A stretch of DNA of 64,000 nucleotides from JAAYVZ01 sp035384965 (GTDB lineage: Bacteria; Acidobacteriota; Thermoanaerobaculia; Thermoanaerobaculales; Thermoanaerobaculaceae): the NCBI GenBank assembly GCA_035384965.1, contig DAOOJE010000001.1, forward strand, positions 124,001 through 188,000. The letters run 5' to 3'. Below are positions 58,825-64,000 of the stretch, in pieces (position 1 is the first letter of the stretch; every line of letters begins with the position of its first letter). The notes under the pieces are model-generated. The model saw only the letters and a program-made list of their open reading frames with translations, made no database searches and was not told the origin of the DNA. The position numbers and the translations under genes were made by a program.

Positions 58825-59307
58825 TCAGAGGATCTTGAGGTAGACGATCTTGGCGTCGCCTGGAGCGTAGAAGTCCGGGAACACCGCAACCTCCCGGTAG
58901 CCGCAGGCGCGATAGAAGTGCCGAGTCGGGGCGTACTGCTCCCGCCCCGAGGTCTCGACGTAGACGCGCGAGGCGCCGAGCTCGCGCATGCGCGCCTCGC
59001 ACGCCTCGACCAGCCGCCTTCCCACGCCCTGCCCGCGGCAGCGCGCGTGCACCGCGATCCAGAAGAAGTCGAAGCTCGACTGCGTGCAGGCAATCGGCCC
59101 GACGCACCCATAGCCGACCGTCTCGCCGTCGGACTCGGCGAACACGAAGTGGTAGCCCGAGGCCTCGCCCTCGGCGAGGCGGGCGTTCACCAGCTCCACC
59201 GCCACGTCCACCTCGTACGGGTAGAAGAATCCGGTGGACTCGACGATGCGCCGCACGGCCTCGGGGTCGGCAGGTCGCACCTCGGTGCGGAACGACAGGT
59301 TGCTCAT
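58825..59307 (-). CDS. GNAT-family acetyltransferase
   Basis: A 160-residue GNAT enzyme: the acetyl-CoA loop CRGQGVGRRLVEACE is intact, with strand beta4 FDFFWIAVH before it and the C-terminal RVYVETSGREQYAPTRHFYRACGY typical of amine acetyltransferases. It lies 12 bases after the second ATP-grasp gene and is the last of a four-gene operon with lysine 2,3-aminomutase. By analogy with AblA-AblB (aminomutase plus beta-lysine acetyltransferase), an amine of a beta-lysine product may be its target, though it is shorter than AblB. Confidence 0.88.
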   Translation of the reverse strand: MSNLSFRTEVRPADPEAVRRIVESTGFFYPYEVDVAVELVNARLAEGEASGYHFVFAESDGETVGYGCVGPIACTQSSFDFFWIAVHARCRGQGVGRRLVEACEARMRELGASRVYVETSGREQYAPTRHFYRACGYREVAVFPDFYAPGDAKIVYLKIL

Positions 59308-59319
59308 GAGGGCTCCGAT

Positions 59320-60375
59320 TCAACGGCCAAAAGCGCCTCCCGCCAGCAGCCGGGCCGGCAGAGGGCAGTCACAGATGATGCGCGCCACGACCTCGGCCGG
59401 CCGCATCCCGAGCTCCCTCGTGGCGGCCAGGAACCCGGCGTCGGGCGAGATGCAAGGGTTGGCGTTGATCTCGAGGATACAGGGCCGACCCCGGCGGTCG
59501 ATCCGCATGTCGACCCGAGCGTAGCCGCGGAGACCGAACAGGCGCCAGCATTGCCGGGCCAGCGCCCTGACCCGTCGCCGCAACCCGGCGTCGCAGCGGC
59601 CACGCGGGAAGCGGCGGCGGGTGCGCTCGTACTCCGGCGCCTGCTCGTCCCACTTGGCGCGCCACCCGACGATGCGGGGGACTCCCTCCTCCCAGTCGAG
59701 GAAGTCGATTTCCGCCGTCGGCAGCGCCTGCGGCCCGCGAGGCCCGGCGAGCATCGCCTGGTTGATCTCCCGCCCTTCGATGTAACGCTCGGCGAAGTAC
59801 TCCTCGCCGGAGCGCCGCGTGCGAGCGCGCCAGACCGCGAGCAGGTCCGAAACGTTGTCGCAGACCCCGTCGTGGTCGATCCCCACCGAGGCATCCTCCC
59901 ACACCGGCTTGAGGATGTACGGCCCGGCGAAGCGGATGTGTCCGCGCGCCAGCTCCGCCGGGGTGACCCACGGGGCCGTGGGCAGGCCGGCGGCGCGCAG
60001 CAGTCGCTTGGCCTCGAGCTTCGACGTGGTGGCCAGCACCGCCGAGGATGGCGCGCCTGTGCAGGCGAGGCCGAGGTGCTCGCACAGCGCCGGTGCCAGG
60101 TGGATAAGCCGGCTCGTGCCGTCGACCCCTTCTACGAGGTTGAAGACGAACGCCGGGTCGAGCTCGCCGAGAGCGGCAACGAAGGCGTGGAGGTCGAGCG
60201 TGAACGGCACGGGTTGGGGCTCGAAACCGAGTTCCCGCAGCGCCTCGGACACGGTGGCGATTTCCTCGAGCGTGTCCTGGTCGTCGGCCCGAGACTCCGG
60301 TGTGACGAAGGTGTGAGCAACGGCGACGCGGCGCGTGGGGCGGGCCGTGAGCCACTCCGGCCACGCGCCGTTCAC
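59320..60375 (-). CDS. ATP-grasp ligase, D-Ala-D-Ala ligase-like (second copy)
   Basis: A 351-residue ATP-grasp enzyme. N-terminal Rossmann-like part (AHTFVTPESRADDQDTLEEIA, DPAFVFNLVEGVDGTSRLIH), ATP-binding block (AGPYILKPVWEDASVGIDHDGV) and the metal-binding end (GYARVDMRIDRRGRPCILEINANPCISPD). It should join a carboxylate to an amine through an acylphosphate. GTG 60375 overlaps the stop of the other ATP-grasp gene (GTGA), so the pair is co-translated. Sequence divergence between the two copies suggests different substrates or sequential steps. Confidence 0.9.
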   Translation of the reverse strand: MNGAWPEWLTARPTRRVAVAHTFVTPESRADDQDTLEEIATVSEALRELGFEPQPVPFTLDLHAFVAALGELDPAFVFNLVEGVDGTSRLIHLAPALCEHLGLACTGAPSSAVLATTSKLEAKRLLRAAGLPTAPWVTPAELARGHIRFAGPYILKPVWEDASVGIDHDGVCDNVSDLLAVWRARTRRSGEEYFAERYIEGREINQAMLAGPRGPQALPTAEIDFLDWEEGVPRIVGWRAKWDEQAPEYERTRRRFPRGRCDAGLRRRVRALARQCWRLFGLRGYARVDMRIDRRGRPCILEINANPCISPDAGFLAATRELGMRPAEVVARIICDCPLPARLLAGGAFGR

Positions 60376-61370
60376 GGCCGTCTCCCGGCGGCCGGCACGC
60401 GCCGCAGCGCCGAGTCCATGATGGCGGCCAGCAAGTCGGCGAAGCTCCACCCCGACAGGCGGGCCATGATGGGGAGATCGGAGTGGACATGGTGGAGGCC
60501 CGCGAGGGGGTTGACCTCGATGAACTGGAGGTCCCCCTCCGGCCCTTGCCGCAGGTCGACCCGGCCGCCATCCCGACAGCCGAGGCCCCGCCACACCCGC
60601 AGGCTCAGCTCGGCGGCCTCGCGCCCGAACGCCGTGTCGAGTCCGACCAGGCGGTAGTCCACAAGCCGCTCGTAGTGCTCCTTGTTGTGGAGCGAGTACA
60701 CGCCGGAGTCGGCCCCTTCCCGGAGCAGCACCTCCATCACCGCGAGAACCCGGGCGCGGGAGCCGGTCCCCACGACGCCCACCGTCACCTCGCGGCCGGG
60801 CAGGTAGGTCTCCACCAGCACCGGCTGGCCGAACGCCGCCAGCAGCTCCCGGCATCGTGCTTCGAGACCCGTCCGGTCTTCGAGCCGCGACGCCGCGGAG
60901 ATCCCCTTGGACGTGCCTTCCGCCAGCGGCTTGGCGAAGAGCGGAAACGGCAGCGCCACCGCCTCGAGGTCCGGCTCCGACTCGACTACGGCAAAACCCG
61001 GAGTCGGCACGCCGAGGTCACGGACCAGGCGCTTGCAGGCGGCCTTGTGCAGCGTCACGGCGAGCACCATCGGATCGGAAAACGTGTACGGGATGCGGTA
61101 GGCATCGAGCAGCGCCGGCACCAGAGCCTCGCGCCCGTAGCCGTACATCCCCTCCGCCACATTGAAGACCAGCTCCCAGCGGTCGCCGGACAAAAGCCGC
61201 GCCATCAGCGCCCGGGAGTGGCCGATGCGGTCCACCTCGTAGCCGAGCGAGGCGAGCGTCTCGGCAATGACATCGATCGTCTCGGCGCGGTCGAACTCGG
61301 CGGTCTCCTCGGCCGAGTAACCGAGCGCCAGGTAGTCGTCGCGCAGGTCGTACGTGAGCCCTACCCGCAT
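60372..61370 (-). CDS. ATP-grasp ligase, D-Ala-D-Ala ligase-like (first copy)
   Basis: A 332-residue ATP-grasp enzyme: MRVGLTYDLRDDY, substrate loop NVAEGMYGYGREALVPALLD, ATP site PFPLFAKPLAEGTSKGIS, and metal site VDLRQGPEGDLQFIEVNPLAGLHHVHSD. The blocks match the D-Ala-D-Ala ligase group, but the operon (lysine 2,3-aminomutase, second ligase, acetyltransferase) points to a small-molecule pathway rather than peptidoglycan. It lies 67 bases after the aminomutase stop. Confidence 0.9.
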   Translation of the reverse strand: MRVGLTYDLRDDYLALGYSAEETAEFDRAETIDVIAETLASLGYEVDRIGHSRALMARLLSGDRWELVFNVAEGMYGYGREALVPALLDAYRIPYTFSDPMVLAVTLHKAACKRLVRDLGVPTPGFAVVESEPDLEAVALPFPLFAKPLAEGTSKGISAASRLEDRTGLEARCRELLAAFGQPVLVETYLPGREVTVGVVGTGSRARVLAVMEVLLREGADSGVYSLHNKEHYERLVDYRLVGLDTAFGREAAELSLRVWRGLGCRDGGRVDLRQGPEGDLQFIEVNPLAGLHHVHSDLPIMARLSGWSFADLLAAIMDSALRRVPAAGRRP

Positions 61371-61437
61371 GCCCGGTCTCCCACCCGACGGCCGGAACGC
61401 GGTCGGAAGCTGCAGGGGCGCGACATGCAGTGCGATC

Positions 61438-62601
61438 TTATCCGGCCACGGCCGGGTCGCGGTAGGTGAAGACCCGGCCCTGCCAGTTGCGCAGCACCAC
61501 GGCTCCGTCTTCGTAGCCGATCACGGTCTCGGGGTGGAGCGGCACCTTGCCGCCTCCGCCGGGGGCGTCGATGACGTACGTGGGGACGGCGTACCCGCTC
61601 GTGTGGCCGCGCAGGCCGGCGACCAGCTCGAGGCCTTTTGCCACGGTCGTGCGGAGGTGGCTCGTGCCCACGACCGGGTCGCACTGGTAAAGGTAGTACG
61701 GCCGCACGCGGAGCCTCAACAACCCGCAGAAGAGTTCTCGCAGCGCCTGGACGGAGTCGTTGATGCCGCGCAGCAGCACGGTCTGACTGCCGAGCGGGAT
61801 CCCGCCGTCGGCGAGTAGGTCACAGGCCCGAGCGACCTCCGGGGTGAGTTCGGCGGCGTGCGAGAAGTGCAGCGACAGCCATACCCGGTGCCGGCGCAGC
61901 ACGGCGACGAGCTCGGGCGTGATGCGCTGGGGCAGGAACGACACCACGCGGGTGCCGATCCGGAGCATCTCGACGTGCGGCACGGTGCGGATCCGTCCCA
62001 GCAGCTCGTCGAGCTTCTCGTTCGAGAAGAGCAGGGGGTCGCCGCCGGAGACGAGCACGTCACGGACCTCGGTGTGCGCGCGCAGGTAGTCCACGATGGC
62101 GTCGATTCGCTGCCCCAGCCCGCGGAGCCGGCCGTGCGCCACCAGGCGCGAGCGCGTGCAGTACCGGCAGTAGGCGGCGCAAGTGTCGGTGGCGAGCAGC
62201 AGCACGCGATCCGGATACCGGTGCACGAGCCCCGGCGCCACGCTGTCGCACTCCTCGCCGCAGGGGTCGACCATGTCGGAGGGAGCCACCAACGCCTCCT
62301 CCTCCCGCGGCACCACCTGCATGCGGAGCGGGCAGGCCGGGTTGAAGGGATCGAGCCGCTCGGCAAGGTATGGCGTGATGGCGACCGCCAGCTTGCTCTG
62401 GCACAGCGCAAGCCCGCGCCGCTCGCCTGGCGTCAACTCGAGAAGCTGCTCGAGCTGTTCGAGCCGGCCGAGGCGGTGGCGCATCTGCCAGCGCCAGTCG
62501 TTCCAGCGCGCGGTGTCGTACGTCTCGCCGAGAATGCGGCAGATGTCGAGGCGCCGCGCGCCGGCTATCAGTGGTTCGGCTGATGCAGTGGTCTCGTTCA
62601 T
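61438..62601 (-). CDS. lysine 2,3-aminomutase (KamA family radical SAM)
   Basis: A 387-residue radical SAM/PLP enzyme that moves the alpha-amino group of L-lysine to make L-beta-lysine. The cluster cysteines are Cys141, Cys145 and Cys148 in DTCAAYCRYCTRSR. PLP Lys352 is in DAPGGGGKVP. Asp308 (QCDPVVGTSHLRT) and Asp345 (VIDAPGG) match the two Asp residues that hold the lysine side-chain amine in the clostridial enzyme, so lysine rather than glutamate is the likely substrate. ATG 62601 has GGAG five bases upstream. It heads the leftward four-gene operon. Confidence 0.93.
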   Translation of the reverse strand: MNETTASAEPLIAGARRLDICRILGETYDTARWNDWRWQMRHRLGRLEQLEQLLELTPGERRGLALCQSKLAVAITPYLAERLDPFNPACPLRMQVVPREEEALVAPSDMVDPCGEECDSVAPGLVHRYPDRVLLLATDTCAAYCRYCTRSRLVAHGRLRGLGQRIDAIVDYLRAHTEVRDVLVSGGDPLLFSNEKLDELLGRIRTVPHVEMLRIGTRVVSFLPQRITPELVAVLRRHRVWLSLHFSHAAELTPEVARACDLLADGGIPLGSQTVLLRGINDSVQALRELFCGLLRLRVRPYYLYQCDPVVGTSHLRTTVAKGLELVAGLRGHTSGYAVPTYVIDAPGGGGKVPLHPETVIGYEDGAVVLRNWQGRVFTYRDPAVAG

Positions 62602-62929
62602 GGTCTCCGGCCTCCACACGGGGAGGATTGCGCTCCGAAAGCAGTCAGGGTCCCGCGACACCCCGCTGGCCGGACACCGTGCCCGGTCAGCACCGGACGC
62701 CACGCCCCAGGGGGCTCCGTGTGCATCGCGTCGCTATCCCTGGGGCTTCATGGCGGCGCGGGGCCGCAAAAGGGAGGTGAAAGGCACTCGCGCGGGAGTC
62801 CGCGCAGGGGAGAAAAGCAGGCTGGAAACTGACGAAGACGCCTCGACCGCCCGGCGCATGCTACAGAAAGTCATGCGCAGCGAGATACTTGGAGGGCGAT
62901 CGGGCGAGGAGGTGTGCTCCACGCCGCAC
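62602..62929 (-). other. long untranslated leader of the aminomutase operon
   Basis: Between the promoter and the kamA-like ATG lie about 320 bases without a recognisable gene on either strand. A stem of GCGCATG (62854-62860) and CATGCGC (62872-62878) with an 11-base loop is the clearest structure. I did not recognise the lysine riboswitch conserved segments. Confidence 0.4.
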
Positions 62930-62957
62930 AATTTAAACCTCTAATCCGTGTTGTCAA
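62930..62957 (-). promoter_or_regulatory. promoter of the aminomutase operon
   Basis: TTGACA (62957-62952), 16-base spacer, TAAATT (62935-62930) on the minus strand, in an unusually AT-rich patch. The -10 is the same hexamer as at the DUF2089 promoter. Confidence 0.6.
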
Positions 62958-62996
62958 GGGGGTGTGGCCGCGAAGCTCTTGTGGCAAGCTTGTGGC

Positions 62997-63761
62997 ATGA
63001 AGTATCCTGATTTGTTGATCTTTGCGGATCACCGGCTCGTGGCGATCAACAAACCGAGCGGCCTCAGTCTTTCCACCTCGCGCAAAGACCCCAGCACGGC
63101 AGTTGCCAGAATACTCGCGACGATCCCTTCAACAGATCGTGACGCATGGGGCCTCGAGGCCGAGGCCTTGTGGCTGGTGCATCGTCTGGACGTCGGGACC
63201 TCGGGGCTCGTGCTCCTGGCCCGCGACGCGGAGCATCACCGCGACCTCGTGCGGGCCCTCGTCGAGCGCCGGGTCGAAAAGACCTACCTGGCTCTCGTGT
63301 GGGGTTCGCCGCGGCCTCCAGCCGGGGCGTACACCTGGCCGCTGGCGCCCGACACCCGTGACCGGCGCCGCATGCAAGTCGACGCGAGCGGCAAACCGGC
63401 GACGAGCGCCTATCGCGTGCTGGCGTCGGCGCCGCACGTGTCGCTGGTCGAGCTCGGGCCCCGCACAGGCCGCACGCACCAGCTTCGAGTCCATCTCGCC
63501 CACGCCGGCCATCCCGTGGTCGGGGACGACCTTTACGGAGGGCCACGACAGCGCGGCGTGCGAAACCTCTCGCTGCGCCGGCACCTCTCGCCCGACCACA
63601 CGTTCCTGCACGCCTGGCGCCTCGCGCTCCCCGCGCTCGGGACCCGGCCGCCGCTCGTTCTCACGGCCCCGCTCCCCTCCGACTTCGCCGCCGCGCTAGC
63701 TGCGATCGGGGGGCAGGTCGCGGCGGCGGCCGAGGCGAGGGGGCTTCTCCACGCCGGGTGA
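62997..63761 (+). CDS. RluA-family pseudouridine synthase
   Basis: A 254-residue pseudouridine synthase that isomerises uridines in rRNA or tRNA. The catalytic Asp is in WLVHRLDVGTSGLVLLAR; other blocks are LVAINKPSGLS, EKTYLALVWG, GRTHQLRVHLAHAGHPVVGDDLYGG (pieces RTHQLRVHLAHAG and VVGDDLYGG) and HTFLHAWRL. It has no S4 domain, so it is RluA/TruC-like; the exact target base cannot be told. ATG 62997 starts the conserved part; the upstream ATG-less extension is not needed. Confidence 0.92.
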   Translation: MKYPDLLIFADHRLVAINKPSGLSLSTSRKDPSTAVARILATIPSTDRDAWGLEAEALWLVHRLDVGTSGLVLLARDAEHHRDLVRALVERRVEKTYLALVWGSPRPPAGAYTWPLAPDTRDRRRMQVDASGKPATSAYRVLASAPHVSLVELGPRTGRTHQLRVHLAHAGHPVVGDDLYGGPRQRGVRNLSLRRHLSPDHTFLHAWRLALPALGTRPPLVLTAPLPSDFAAALAAIGGQVAAAAEARGLLHAG

Positions 63762-63803
63762 CGTGCTAGAGTTGCTCCGATCGAAAGCCGTGAGGAGGCG
63801 CCT

Positions 63804-64000
63804 GTGATCGAGACAATCCGTCAGCAACTGGGTGACAAGGTCGGGCTTCTTGACTACACCTGCCAGGGGATCCCGAAGGACATGCTCCACCTGCCGGGCC
63901 CGGATTTCGTGGACCGCATCTTCGTCCCCTCGGACCGTCCCGTGAACGTGCTCAAGGCTCTGAGCTGGATGTACGGAACCGGCCGCCTGGCCGGTACCGG
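63804..64000 (+). CDS. fbaB: class I fructose-bisphosphate aldolase, N-terminal part
   Basis: The first 65 residues of a gene cut by the window edge. LHLPGPDFVDRIFVPSDRP and the following LKALSWMYGTGRLAGTG match the start of archaeal-type class I fructose-bisphosphate aldolase (FbaB/DhnA), which uses a Schiff-base Lys further on. It cleaves fructose 1,6-bisphosphate in glycolysis or makes it in gluconeogenesis. GTG 63804 has GAGGAGG at 63792-63798. Confidence 0.88.
   Translation, partial: MIETIRQQLGDKVGLLDYTCQGIPKDMLHLPGPDFVDRIFVPSDRPVNVLKALSWMYGTGRLAGT

Noticed and set aside
62602..62930. Lysine riboswitch in the aminomutase leader
   Set aside because: The conserved L-box segments were not recognised by eye; a covariance search would be needed to exclude a divergent one.
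62757..62944. Possible 62-residue plus-strand gene before the pseudouridine synthase
   Set aside because: No ribosome site or known motif; basic, low-complexity composition fits untranslated GC-rich DNA.

Overview
The window is a very GC-rich (about 70% by eye), densely coded bacterial chromosome segment. It has many GTG and TTG starts, 1-4 base start/stop overlaps and E. coli-like sigma70 promoters. No plasmid, phage, insertion sequence, CRISPR array or rRNA was seen. The gene mix suggests Acidobacteriota, perhaps Thermoanaerobaculia or Holophagae-like: long TPR proteins, Ser/Thr kinases with TPR-like or FG-GAP tails, S46 and M14 peptidases, DUF4097, DUF6599, DUF2089 and TAT-exported proteins. 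That assignment is an inference; a deltaproteobacterial-type lineage is not excluded.

Layout. 1-2.9 kb: tail of an unknown gene, then a Clp-type AAA+ ATPase with a dead second ATPase ring, paired with a YbjN/type III chaperone-like protein. 3-10 kb: DUF1838 and CpcT/CpeT-like proteins, ispH, then an extracytoplasmic set of Ntn-hydrolase asparaginase, lipoprotein amidohydrolase and secreted protein-isoaspartate methyltransferase, followed by a winged-helix protein and arfB. 10-17 kb: clpB, divergent from rplS-rnhB-TPR protein, with an AT-rich palindrome between them. 17-20 kb: a leftward envelope group of a lipoprotein, two L,D-transpeptidases and a secreted protein. 20.6-30 kb: DUF4097 protein, large Ser/Thr kinase, M14 peptidase, a DUF2089 regulator with a striking operator plus a coupled membrane protein, and an HtrA-like protease.

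30-41 kb: a MacAB-like export operon divergent from a CpxRA-like two-component system, with tandem response-regulator half-sites between them; a HAD hydrolase with no proper start codon; a furA-katG oxidative-stress cassette; an OmpA-family protein. 41-48.5 kb: membrane kinase with FG-GAP repeats, a decayed nucleotidyltransferase gene, Acg-like nitroreductase, TetR regulator, initiator tRNA-fMet with a complete promoter, and a TAT DUF362/DUF6599 pair. 48.6-55.2 kb: site-2 protease with CBS domains, then a tightly packed signalling operon (ParA-like ATPase, hybrid histidine kinase, single receiver, tandem REC-HD-GYP protein). 55-64 kb: S46 dipeptidyl peptidase, TMEM43-like membrane protein, a four-gene operon (lysine 2,3-aminomutase, two ATP-grasp ligases, GNAT), an RluA-type pseudouridine synthase and the start of class I fructose-bisphosphate aldolase.

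The best candidates for something undescribed are the KamA/ATP-grasp/GNAT operon (possible beta-lysine conjugate pathway), the dead-D2 Clp ATPase with its chaperone partner, the ParA/hybrid kinase/double HD-GYP operon, and the secreted isoaspartate-handling set.
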